Part shown: piece by piece, positions 33,138 through 44,400 of the stretch | Position numbering within the stretch: the stretch's first letter is position 1 | Layout of the letters: each line of letters begins with the position of its first letter | DNA from: Lunularia cruciata | Lineage: Eukaryota; Streptophyta; Marchantiopsida; Lunulariales; Lunulariaceae | DNA: 64,000 nt | NCBI GenBank assembly: GCA_948567375.1 | Contig: OX419756.1 | Span: forward strand, 47,284,552-47,348,551 | Direction: 5' to 3' | Made by a program: the position numbers and the translations under genes | Notes under the pieces: generated by a model | What the model was told of the DNA's origin: nothing | The model's input: only the letters and a program-made list of their open reading frames with translations | Database searches by the model: none

Positions 33138-35737
33138 CTAATCTGATCCGATGTCTACTTCTTCCTCGGCTTTCAACCCTGAACCCAAAGTAATCTTACT
33201 TCCTACTATTCTGTCCTCGGGTTTCACAACTCTTACATCTTCTACCAGATCCAGCAATTCTCTTTCCTGATCTGAAATTGCACTAGCAGGTAATCTATCT
33301 AACTCTTCATCTTTCGACCCACTCTTTTCTATTGTCGCTGAGGCCAACTCCAAAGACATTTGGATCCCGATGTTATCTACATCGGGTTTTGCTTTAACAT
33401 CCTGCCGAAGCTTTTCTAACTCTATTCTTACTAAGTCTAATCTAACTCTATTCTTACTAAGTCTAATCTAATCACGATATTGTCTTCTACTTCTAAGATC
33501 TTCCTATCTACACGAGTTCTCAATTTAATCAACAAGGCATTCAGATCTGTATCTTTTGCTTGCCTTTGCCTCGTCTCCTGCACTAACAGCTTCAACTCGT
33601 GCAGACGCGTTTCTTCAATTCGAACGCTGGTCTCTGTACTTAGCATCGCGTTTACTATGAGGACTATCTCCTACAATGGCTCTAATCTTGTCTTCCTTTC
33701 TTGTTCCCGATCTGCAAGCCATTCCTCTCTGTACATCGCCAACTCTTCTTCGAATTCGGCCTTCACCGCGTCCTTCTCTTTCTCCTTCTGTGCAACCTTT
33801 TCTTCTTGATTACAAAGTAAGTCTCGTAATCTCTCTTCTTCTCCATATCTCGCAGCCAACTCTTGCTGCCAAAGTTGCTTCTTCTCCTCTATACTCTCTA
33901 TCACTCGATTGAGCTCTTGATCCTTTGATGCTACTCTCGCCATAGCATGGATGAGCTCTACTCTTGAATCAGCAAACTGCTGCTTCAAGATTTCAAATTC
34001 AGCTACTTGTCGCTCCCTTACGACATCACTCTTCCTCGCAAGATCCTCTTGATAGCTCAATTCTCTCCTCAGGTCTTTGATTACTTGACTTCTCTCCATT
34101 GCCTCCAATTGAAGTACTTCTCTCTCCTTCTCACCTCGGGTCATACTCTTCTTCAACTCCGAGTTTTCTTCTTCTAATCTCGATACCACCTACAATACAG
34201 TCTTTACCTCTAGACAAGTCGACTGCATCTCTTTTTTCTTCTTCTCCAACTTCACCAACAGCGGGCATACTACCATCTGCAGGTAATCTACTCCATTAAT
34301 GATACCTTCGTCCCCTCTCGGAGTAGTCTCTCTTCTTTCTTCGTGTTCTCCCGATTCTCACCTTCTTCTCTGGAGCCTCCGTATCGGAATTGATGCTTCA
34401 CTGCCCGAGCTTCCTTCTACTTCTTCTTTCACTCTACTCGGTCCCGCTTCCCTCTTGGCCTTACGTCTCGAGCGAATTCCTAGCTGTACTGCGATCTTCT
34501 TCTCCTTGAGCACCGGTACTTCGTCTTCCAGCGCTGCATTGTCTTCGGCTTTTACCTCGGCTTGAATTTCTTCTTCGTATTCTTCAGGCGTTGGTGCCGA
34601 GGTCATTTCTCCACCGACTTCACTATCACTGCTTGTATCTCCACTCTGCAGTGTCAGCTCAGGTTCCTCCTCACGTTCTGACTCCTCCGTCTTGAGCTCG
34701 GCTTCACCTTCTGAGTCTTCATCTTCCAACTCAATCACCACCATTCCTCGCCTTGGGTTATTTTTCTGCATCTTCCGAGGTTTCTTGTTTTCTTCGGCGT
34801 CTGCTTGCCGAGTTCTCTTCTTCGTCGGGGTACTTTCAACGACCTCCACGTTCTTCCTTGTCTTCGAGTAGTAATCGTCTGTGCTCCGGATTTGTAGAAT
34901 GTATTGCTGCTCCTCCGCGTCGACATCCTTTCGCACATCCGGATGGAAGTGCGACACCATCCGATTCCGCTCCGCCGAGTTCAGCAAATTGAGCCCGAGA
35001 TAGAAATGCGCTGCAAACGGCACAATATAATGTGGAGGGGACTTATCCCACAGATTCCACACCATCTGCCTCGTTCTCCCGTGAAAACACCTCGCCCAAT
35101 TAATTGGTTCTCCTGCAAACAATTTGTGAAAGAACACCGCTTGGTGTTTCATCACATAGGTAGTTCTCTCCGGCTTCAGGAGGGCCATTAGTGCACTCAC
35201 AATTCCCCTCCTCACTGGGTCCTTATAACTCTCAACTTTATACCCATTCTTCGTCCTCTTCGACGAGAAGGCATCTCTCACCTCCTAAGTTTCTTGGGCT
35301 ATCTCCCCTTTCCCCAAGAACGTGGCCTCCTGCTCCGAGCCTGCCTCCTTCCCGAGTACGAGTCTCCAATCCGACTCTGTCCAGCGAGCCGGATTTCCTC
35401 TCTTCCCTTCTTCCTTGGGACCATTGAGACATTTACTCTCGATGATTTCTATCATGAATCCTGGAAAACTTATGTTCCAATTCCATGCCAGAAAGGTGAT
35501 CCGAAGTCGGCTCAAGACTTTGATCCTCGCTACTACATCTAATCTCCAAATTGCATGATTTCTCACCGCAAATTCGGAGTTCTTCTTCCCTCCTCCCATC
35601 TCTTCTGCTTTCTTTCGGTCTCTCGATTTCTCTCTCTCGACTTCTCCCTTACGCACTAACCCGAGGCCAACGCTATGTCCCTTTCCCCAATCACCTGCAA
35701 GACGACTCCTCAACGGCGAAGGAAAATTGCTCGACAT
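33138..35737 (-). pseudogene. Long coiled-coil/acidic ORF inside unit C (unrecognised protein)
   Basis: One minus-strand frame runs from ATG 35737 to 33437 (about 770 codons) with only four stops (at 35285, 34358, 34190 and 33671). It probably went on to 33138 in another frame after a 26-bp tandem duplication near 33420-33470. Layout: basic N-terminus (about 1-60); a globular part with FPGFMIEIIES, RWTESDWRLVLGKE, then YVMKHQAVFFHKLFAGEPIN and FAAHFYLGLNLLN (about 85-240); a basic cluster (TPTKKRTRQ, KKPRK); a long Glu/Asp/Ser-rich tract; a second basic cluster (SRRKAKRE); then about 200 residues of heptad-like coiled coil (SRLEEENSELKK onward). The globular part loosely recalls the putative plant transposon protein family; I cannot confirm this. 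Nuclear role is inference. It is not a shadow: the frame is long, compositionally structured and unmatched on the other strand. Confidence 0.6.
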
Positions 35738-35980
35738 TTTGTCGTTGCAGTTTCAATTTTTATAGAGTTGCACTTCTTCGTCTTCCGTCACTTTGAGTTT
35801 CTACCGAGAAATCACACCTCCTGCATGCACCCGTTACTGTCACCTCACCTTCACGCGTTGTCATCGGGAAAAGGCCAGATGAGAGTGATGAGGACTGGGC
35901 AGCAGAGAGTTTTCAAAAAAAAAAAAAAAGAATGTCAGATGAGCTTGGTAAGGAGTGGTAGTTGGAAATTTTGTGAAAGG

Positions 35981-36100
35981 AACAGAAAAAGGTTTTGCAA
36001 AGGACAAGAACAGGAAAAGGTTTTTTGCAAAGGACAAGAACAGAAAAAGGTTTTGCGAAGGACAGGAACAAAAAAGGGTTTTTTTCCTGCAAAGGAGGAA
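35981..36100 (+). repeat. Tandem ~29-bp repeats in D LTR
   Basis: Three to four imperfect copies of 'ggttttgcaaaggacaagaa'. Repeated in the 3' LTR at about 44994-45113. Confidence 0.9.
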
Positions 36101-36282
36101 TGAAGAAGGGAAAAGCAAGAAAACAAGGAAGTCGAGGGGTTTGGGGAGGGACAGGAACAGTTCGACAGGGGTTTGGGAATTGGAGGTAAGGTAGGAAGAA
36201 TCGAGAGAGAGAGGGAAAAAGGAAGGGCAAGAGATAGACGGAGGATCAAAAGAGAGAACAGGGGGAGAGCGTGTTACAGCGG

Positions 36283-36640
36283 AGTTCAGGTTTCGAAGGA
36301 GGAAGCAGGAAAGAGATAGAAGGATCTAATAGGAACAAGGAAACGCAGGGGAGAGAAGGTCATTGACAGAGAGTGTTCAAAGAGAGGACTGGGAATAGAA
36401 AAGAAAAAGAAAGAGAAGGAAGGGAAAAACAGAGTTCAGATTTGGAACAAGGGAATAGAGGAGAGAGTTTTGACGAATCGAAGGAGTGTTGTGACAGGAC
36501 TGGGAAAAATAAAGAGTTCACAAATCGCATGGAGGGTTTTGAGACTCTTTTTTTTGCAGAGTTCAGGTTTCGAAGGAGGAAACAGGAAAGAGATAGAAGG
36601 ATCTAATAGGAACAAGGAAACGCAGGGGAAGGAAGGAGGT
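36283..36640 (+). repeat. Dispersed ~85-bp duplication in D LTR
   Basis: 'gagttcaggtttcgaaggag' and about 65 following bases (to 'aaacgcagggga') occur at about 36283 and 36559, same orientation. Also present in the 3' LTR. Confidence 0.88.
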
Positions 36641-37083
36641 GGAAGGGACTGGGTTGATTACAAAGGGCTTTGCGTGTATTCTTGGCTCTCCATCTTCATG
36701 GTGAAGGATAATTGGACTGTGCAGAAGTTTCAGCTTCTGTATGTGGATGTACCGGTTGTATTCAAATCCTCTCCCCGTCCATAGCAAATGCGGGTTCAGA
36801 TGCTCTGCTGTGTTTGAACACACGGAAGTCAAATTGCTCACCGTCTAGTTGACTTGTTCTCGACATATGTCGGCTAAGAAGGATTTTGCTACAACGAGAT
36901 TGTGAAACAGGCTAGTTTGGGTCCCTGTGGTTGATGAATGTGGAGGAAGTAGACAAGAACTGGGTATCGTTGGGTCTTAGATTCTAGGGTCATGCAGGAA
37001 GATCCCGCATTTCTCTCCTGGGCCGAAAGGGAAGTTGGCAAGGTTGGTCAGGAGTTGAGTTTTCACAGTGAGAAGGACGGCCA

Positions 37084-37377
37084 TTTTTGGGAAATGAGGA
37101 GAAGAGTTTCTGGAAAGTGCAGGGGATTTCGAGAGAAACAGTAGGGAAGTGAGGGAGAAATATCGAAAGTGAAAAGATCTGCCAAATTTTGGGAAATGAG
37201 GAAGAGAGTTTCGGGAAAGTGCAGGGGATCTCGAGAGAAACAATAGGGAAGTGAGGGAGAAATATTGAAAGTGAAAAGATCTGCCAAATTTTGGAAAATG
37301 AGGAGGAGAGTTTCGGGAAAATGCAGAGGATTTCGAGAGAAGACAGTAGGGAAGTATTGAGAATTATCGAAAGGTAA
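37084..37377 (+). repeat. Three tandem ~102-bp repeats in D LTR
   Basis: Units begin near 37084, 37184 and 37287 with 'ttttgggaaatgagga'-type sequence and include 'gtgaaaagatctgcca'. Counterpart in the 3' LTR at about 46096-46390. Confidence 0.9.
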
Positions 37378-38937
37378 GAAGGGGTGCCAGTTTTCCGGAA
37401 ATCAAGAGAGGAGTTTCAGAGAGAGGAAGTTGCAGAAGGTTTTGAGAAAAGAACAGTAGAGTTTCAGGAAGTTTGCAGAGGATTTTCGAGAGAAGTGGCA
37501 GAAATATTAGTGAGAGGAAAGACTGAGGTTTTCAGAAAATCCCAGAGAGTTTCAAGAGAGAAAGTTGCATAAAAGGTTGCAGAAATTTTCGAGAAGAAGG
37601 AGACAGAGGGTTTTGAATTTTGGCAGAGAGTAGTAAGTAGCGACAGGAGAAGAAGGATAGAAAGGAAACGGAATTGGAATGACAAGGGAATAAACAAAAG
37701 GGTCTAGAGAGTAGGGAGTGGAGGATCGTGGAGACAGGAAGGAGTGAGGTATCGTGGAGTCAGAAGAAAGGAGGAGAATTACAGAAAATACAGAAAGAAG
37801 TGAAAGATTGTGGAGGCAAGAAAAGGCAAAGAATCAAGAGAAGGCATTTCGAGTTTGACAAAGTGCAGTAAGGTTCAAGTTGGGAGGAAGCACTGTGCAT
37901 CGGTGATTTAGTCAGCGGGGGCCTTGTGAGTTAGTTTCTGGAACATGTATGTTGAAGAGATGGATTTCTGCAGGCAAATTGGGAGCAGAGCATAGGATGA
38001 GATGAAAGCAATAGGTTTCAAAATGGCTATCTATTGATGATGCTGAGTTAGTTTGAGAACACGGTGCATACAAGTGCCGGATCTTCTTGTCTTTTGGCGC
38101 GGTGGGCAGTTCCTTGTAGAAGATTTGGAAGCGACTTTAGGTTTGACCCGCCAATCCAGGGAGTAAGAAAGATTAATTTGGTGATGGTGAGACCGGGAGG
38201 ACCGATCGATGGACCTGCAATAGCTTAAGTTGGATTATTTCTGGATCGAGTGAATTGTGGGACTGGAGGACCAATGAGAGGAGTTTCTTAGTTTTTTTGT
38301 TGCAGTGTATTGTCATCTGCCGTTGTCGTAGTGCGTTCTCTTGTCTTACTGTCATCAAACCAGATTGAGTTCTTGGAGTGTTATTTGCGGTTTCATACAG
38401 TATATATCATGGGAAATGTGTTTGAGCAAATTTGATCAGTGCATTGGCTTGGATTTATTGGGAGCACTAGAATGAGGAGGAGCAGTAGGTGTGCTGCTGG
38501 GGCTTGAGTTTCTCCAATGGGACTGAAGCAAGAACTGAAGCAGATTTTATCGGAAAACCAATAGAAGCAAGCACAAACTCGCAAGCGAGAGCATATCCTT
38601 GTGTTGTTGTACTTCCTGGGGCCTCGTCTTACTGAGGCCAGACCTTGAAAATGAGTGATCTTATCGTATGAAGGGGAGAGATGGGAGTGACGGTGATTGA
38701 CTGCTGCTGCTTGGGACAGATCATTCTCTCTGGAAGATCAGTCTGGGCCAGAACTGCAAAACCCACCAGACCCAAAACATATTAAAGCCGAGGATAATAG
38801 ACCAACCAAGAGATCAAGAATAATGAGCCGAGACTAATAATAGACGGTACAAGAAGGACAAAACACTCCAAAAGCCTAAGCGCAGGCAGCCAGGTGCCCA
38901 GCGCAATCTCGAGACCATACGATCCCCACAACATAAG

Positions 38938-38955
38938 TGGCGACCATGCTGGGGA
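38938..38955 (+). other. D primer-binding site
   Basis: TGGCGACCATGCTGGGGA begins four bases after the 5' LTR. It resembles plant PBSs complementary to tRNA 3' ends (similar to the tRNA-Asp type), but I cannot assign the tRNA with certainty. Confidence 0.6.
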
Positions 38956-39041
38956 TTCTTGAGGCTTGTGCTTAGAGGTTACGACTAGTTGGAGTTGGGG
39001 AAGGGAACAAGGACAGATTGGACTGATCTAAGTGGACAATA

Positions 39042-40738
39042 GTGAGCTGTGCTGAGGTAGTGATGGGCCCAGAGGCTTCATCTTCAGCTATGACAAGGGA
39101 ACAAGAGATCTCATTGATTGTCATGGCAACCATGAGAGCCATGAAGGATCAAGACGAAGAAAGAGACAAGGTAAGAGCGCAGTCTTCACAAGTCACAAAG
39201 TGTCTGCGCGCTGTGGTAGATCAGCAAGGGGAATTTGATGGTAAGGACGTGACCAAGTACTTGAAGGTCTACTGGAGAGAGGTTAAGCTTCATGATCTGG
39301 ATGAGAACATTGCCATTGCTAGGTTTCCTACGTTGGCTGAGCTCGAAATCAGGAGGGTGGTTGAGGGCTTGGTGCGAGGGGCGGAGACATGGGAGGAGTT
39401 CTCCCAGATGATGAAGGAGGAATTCTTGCTGCAGGATGCAGATCGGGTCACCCAGGCCATGTGTTCTTGGATTGGGTGAATGATAGGAGTAAAAACTTGG
39501 GGCCTCAAGATCTCCTAAGAGAGTTTAACAAGAGACTGGGGCATCTGTCAGCTTGTGAAGCTGAGGCCATTAGACTACAAAGGTCTAACTATTTTCTGCG
39601 AGCTGCGGATAGTCGTTTGCGGGATGAGTTGGAGTATGCACTCGATTTGCTCCAACCTGATCGGTTGGGAGCGGTAGAGTGGGGAAAGATTGAGGAGGCG
39701 GTTGTCTGGGTAAGCTGTAGGCGGAGGCAGAGAGAACTGGATGAAGAAGCAATAGCCAAAGCGCCTATTCGGAGTAATGTGATTGGGTCCGGGAGAGGGA
39801 AGGAGGGACAGCGAGTGAGTGAGATGCCCAAAGAAGGAGCAGTGGATGAGATCTCACGACTGATGGAGGGGTTGAAGATTCTGACCACCAAGGTCGACCA
39901 GTTGCAGAGTGGGAGTAGCACTGCGAGGATGGATGGAGAGAGGAGGCAACCCTATGGGTGCATGTGGTGTGACAGTAAGAGTCATGCCAAAAGGGACTGC
40001 CAAGAACTATCAGAAGCAGTACGCAAACAGTGGGTGAAGTTTGTTGGAGAGCCCGGGATGAAGAAGATAGCCTTCTATGATACTGGGGAGCCAATACCGC
40101 TGAACGGTAACAAGGGAGGGATGAAGGCTCTGCTGGAAAGACACATGGGCAAACGTGAAGTAAGTATGGCAGTCGCTGCATTTGAGCCTAGTGTGTATAG
40201 TGCAATGAGTGAAGTGAAGCAATGTGCAGATCTAGGAGAGGTTGAGAAGAAGAGACTAGCAGAGCAGGTCCGGAGGAAATCAGGGTGGGATGTGCCTGTG
40301 GTAATAACTGCCATCACTGCTGAAGTTGGTGCCACTTGGGATGCTATGGTGGAAGAGAAACGAAAATCTGATCAACGGACAAATAATGAAGGGCAGCCAA
40401 GGGAAAAACAACAGCGAGTGGAACCGGAGAGGAGACAGGTTAGAAGGAAAGAGGTGCAGTTCAGCGATGCGCAAAAGAGCAGGGATCAGAATTTGGGCGT
40501 TGGAGAAGAGTCACAAATGGACACGGAAGGGGCAGTGAACCAAAAGCCGGGAGAGAGATCTCCTAGGAAGGGGCCGGGTTGGCTGTTGAGCCGGGACATA
40601 GAAATGGAACTGGATCCGCAAGAGATTGCCAAAAAGTTCTGGAAGCAAGAGGTGAGGGGTTTCACAAACGAAGAGTTCTTTGGTAGTTTGAGGAAGGATG
40701 TGCAGGACCTTATCCTTGTCAAGGCAAAGAAGAAATGA
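39042..40738 (+). pseudogene. D gag (frameshifted)
   Basis: Gag of the D polyprotein. The first frame (39042-39479) includes FDGKDVTKYLKVYWREVKLH and MKEEFLLQDADRVTQAM. The second frame (to 40738) resumes at FLDWVNDRSKNLGPQDLLRE, then LGHLSACEAEAIRLQ and LRDELEYALDLLQPD. A zinc-knuckle-like CMWCDSKSHAKRDC sits near 39960-40000 (C-x2-C-x4-H-x4-C). The break between frames fits a 2-base TG duplication at about 39460-39464 ('atgtgttc'). The frame ends at TGA 40736, which could be a CGA-to-TGA change or a natural readthrough stop before protease. The C-terminal part is Lys/Glu-rich. Confidence 0.82.
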
Positions 40739-41404
40739 TTCTACAAGGAAGGACCGCACACATCCTTGCTGTACGAGGACGGGAGTGAGGCTGAAGGAGA
40801 GGTGGGAACTTTCGGGCTTGAGCTTGAACAGGAAAGACCAGAGGATGAGACCCGAGAAGCACGTGTCTATGATGCTGCTCTTGAGGATGAGAAGTCTTTT
40901 GTGCCCTTGTCAGAGGAGGTTCAAGACTCTTTTTGGGCGAGAAGTTGCAGCGAGTGCGAGATCGAGATGCAAGGAGTGAAAGCACCGGTGAGAGCACTGA
41001 TTGATTCATGATCTGAGGTCAATCTCGTGTCAAAGGCGGTCTACAATGAAGGGCAATGGAAGGTGGACCGTGACATCGATTGGAAGGTAAACTCAGTGAA
41101 TAGGACCAGAAATGCATTGTGGGGAGCTTGTCCGGAGGTCAAAATCAAGATAGGGAATGTGGTAGAGCCTATTAATGTGTTCGTGCATGATACCTTGCCC
41201 TACCCGGTGATCCTAGGACAGCCCTTCATTACTCAGTTTAGAATGGAGAGCAAAGTTCTGAATGATGGGACTCATGTGGCAAAGGTTAGAAGTCAGAACG
41301 GGACCAGAATAGTGCAATTCCCTACTGTGTTGCCGGGCAGCAACAGGAACAGGAGAGAGTTAAGGGATCCAAAAAAGCCTACTGGAAGGTGGGGTTTCCA
41401 CTAG
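40739..41404 (+). pseudogene. D protease region with stop in the active site
   Basis: Same frame as gag. Upstream acidic linker, then the protease: CEIEMQGVKAPVRALIDS followed by TGA (41009-41011) and SEVNLVSKAVY. The expected aspartic protease triad is D-S-G; one base change (GGA to TGA) would convert the Gly codon to this stop. Later LPYPVILGQPFITQF is the C-terminal ILG block of the fold. The frame ends at TAG 41402, overlapping pol by 16 bases. Confidence 0.85.
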
Positions 41405-44400
41405 GCGTCTTGTCAAAGAAGGTGGGGGGACAAGGCGCCCTATGCTACATTCCACCGCAAGAGATCAGTGAGGAGGACTGTTTTGATAGGACCTATGTGG
41501 GAATCCAGAGTGGTAGAATTGTTTGCTTTGCACATGTAGGGAGTACCACGGGAATTTTGCAGAAGAGAATGAAAGGGAAAGAGAGAGTACTGAAAACAGC
41601 AAGGGAAATAGATGATAGCGAGACTATCATTGGACTGTTGGAGGATTGGGGAGAAGGTAGGGCAGTCCAGAAGGTGATCGGGGCAATGGAGAAAGTAGAA
41701 CCTGTGATTGAAATAGGAAGGAAGCTTCATGAAACACTTTCAAAGTTGGTTCATGAAGTGAGATGTGACACTAAGTATAAAACAGTGGACAAAAAGGTTC
41801 GTCCTATTGCTGTCCCATTGCCATTGGATGCTTCTGATTTGATGCGTAGGACTAGAGAGGAACCGAGACTGAGGCAGGAAAAGTGTATTGGTCATTCCTT
41901 TACTAAAGAGACCTTGGATGAGCTTACGGTCGGAGGGGATGGATTGCTCACAGAAGTTGAGCATCGTGCATTTAAGGAAATGATTGGGAGGTGCGGGAAG
42001 GCTTTTGCTTTCAAGATCGAGGAGATTGGGTGTGTGAACCCGCAGGAAATCACACCAATGATAATTTTCACGGTTCCGCATGTACCATGGGATCTGAGAC
42101 CAATACCAGTGCCAAAGGCGCTTTTGCCCCAGCTGACAGAACTATTGAAGGAGAAAGTTCAGGCAAAGATTTTAGAACCATCAAAAGCGCCATACTCAAA
42201 TCGTTGGTTCACTGTCCGGAAGAAAAATGGTAAGTTGCGGTTCATACAAGATATGCAACCGCCAAATAAGGTAACAATCCGGAATTCTGGTGTTGGACCG
42301 GCTGTGGATGAGTTTGCTGAGGAGTTTGCAGGGAGGGCAATCTATTCTATAGGAGATTTGTATTCGGGTTATGATCAGTTTCAGCTTGCTGAAGGGAGCC
42401 AGGACATAACCACGATGCGAACACCGTTAGGGCTGATGCGTATGTGCACTCTCCCAATGGGAGCTACTAACTTTGTAGCACATATGCAAAGCGCTATGAA
42501 TCGAATTCTGCAGTCTTTTATCCCTGAGAAGACCCGTCCATTCTTGGATGATATACCTGTCAAGGGCTGCATAGAGAGCAAAAAAGATGAAACTTTGGTG
42601 GATGGAGGTATTAGGAGGTTTGTCATAGATCATATTCAAGATGTGGAGGCAATACTAAGAAGGTTGATGGAAGCGGGGGTGACTCTCTCTGGAGAGAAGT
42701 CGGCATTTGGACTTGGAGAAATCCTTGTGGTGGGACACCTATGTGGCTCGTATGGAAGGAAGCCGAATCCGGAAAAGGTGGACATAATAGGGAAGATCAA
42801 GGACTGTTCCTCAGTTCAGGAGGTAAGAAGGTTCTTAGGGGCATGTGTTTTCTACCGTATATGGATTCCGCACTTTGGTCATGTTGCAGAGCCGCTCTAC
42901 CAGCTTTTGAGGAAAAGGATCAGATTTGTTTGGAGGCTGGAACATTCAGTTGCTATGGCAAAACTGAAGAAAGCGCTGCAAAACCCGCCTATGCTCCACC
43001 CGCTTGACTACCGCTGTGGACGACCAATTATAGTTACGGTTGACTCAAGTCCCTATGCTGCTGGTTGGGCTGTGGGCCAAGACAACGAGAACGGCAACAG
43101 GTTTGCAGCAAGGTTTGGAGCAAGGATCTTCACGGAACGGCAACGGAGGTACCCTCAGATCAAACGGGAATTGTGGGGTGCCAAGATAGCACTAAGACAG
43201 GATAGAAACTGCCTAATAGGGACCTATGTCATCCTAGAGACAGATTGCTTGCCGCTGCTTGGAATGGTTGCTAATTGTGACACCCCAGACATTGCCATGT
43301 TGCGTTGGATAGCATTCATTCGGATGTTCAATCCAGAGCTAAGGTACATAGCTGGGAAGGACAATCCGGTAGCTGATATGTTGTCTAGAGCATGTTATGA
43401 AGGAGTTGAAAATGACTGTATGGTGGATGTGCATGAGCTGGACTTGAACTTACCCTTTAGAGAAGAACTGTACAAGGATGATCTTCTGGCTGTTGGGAAG
43501 TATCTTAGTTCTCTAGAGAAGAACTCCGAATGGACCAGGGAAGAATTTGAGAAGATCAGAAGGAGATCGGGAAAATTCTTGTTGAAGGATGGGTATCTCT
43601 GGCGAAGGCCCAAGGGCAGCTCTGGAGTTCCACTAAGAGTGTTGGGAGATGAGGAGACGAAGCAAAGAGTGCTACGGGAGTCACACGACGCGGATGCTGC
43701 CGGACACCGTGGGGTTCAGGGTACATACGAGCGCATCCGGGGTTTGTACTGGTGGCCAGGTATTTATACAGAGGTACAACGGTATGTGGAAACCTGTGAA
43801 ATCTGTGAAATCTACTCCAAGGTAAGGCACAGAGATGGGTTGAAACCTACTTATCCGCTAAATCTCCATTTTCAGTGGGTTTTGGACTTGGTTCATATGC
43901 CTTTAGGAGTCCGAGGAGCTAAATATCTAGTACTAGCTAGGGAAGACCTGTCTAATTATGTGGAAGGAAGAGCATTGTCGTCTACACATACCCAACAGGT
44001 GTGTCGGTTTGTCTTAGAGGATATCATTGCCAGGCACGGATGCTTCAACCGGATGAGGGCAGATCGAGGTGAATTGGATGCAAGGGAAGCAGCTGGCTTC
44101 TTTGCTAAGTTCAATATCAAGCTGAGCCTGACTACTGCCTACAATCCAGAAGCCAATGGTAAGAGTGAACGAGGTCATCCGCCGATAGTGAATGCTTTAG
44201 TGAAGGCTTGCCAAGGTGAGACATATAGATGGCCTGATTTGCTGCCCTTAGCACTTATGGCTGATAGGTTAACTTGCAGCTCGGTAACAGGGATGCCCCC
44301 TGCTGAGTTAGTGTCAATGCACTTACCTATTATGCCTGTGGAAGAGGACATCATTAGTTGGAGAACTGTTCAGTGGAAGGATAATGTGTCTACAAAGGAG

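Larger units (their letters stand above)
35859..38933 (+). repeat. D 5' LTR
   Basis: Starts TGTCATCGGGAAAAGG, ends 'gatccccacaaca'. Unusually long (3075 bp) and strongly purine-rich on the + strand over 35.9-37.9 kb, with internal tandem repeats. Pro/Phe-rich minus-strand frames here are a by-product of this skew. Confidence 0.95.

Noticed and set aside
33480-35796. Plus-strand Ser-rich ORFs over unit C (e.g. 33480-33809, 34299-34565)
   Set aside because: Antisense shadows of the long minus-strand frame; Ser/Leu richness mirrors Glu/Arg codons.
35861-37290. Minus-strand Phe/Pro/Leu-rich ORFs in the D LTRs (also 44806-46300)
   Set aside because: They mirror a purine-rich, tandemly repeated + strand; several overlapping frames show the same repetitive peptides and no domain. 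They are composition artefacts.
35981-37377. Regularly spaced repeats in the D LTR as a CRISPR-like array
   Set aside because: Units are adjacent or imperfect tandem copies without unique spacers, and the same array exists in both LTRs of a plant retrotransposon.
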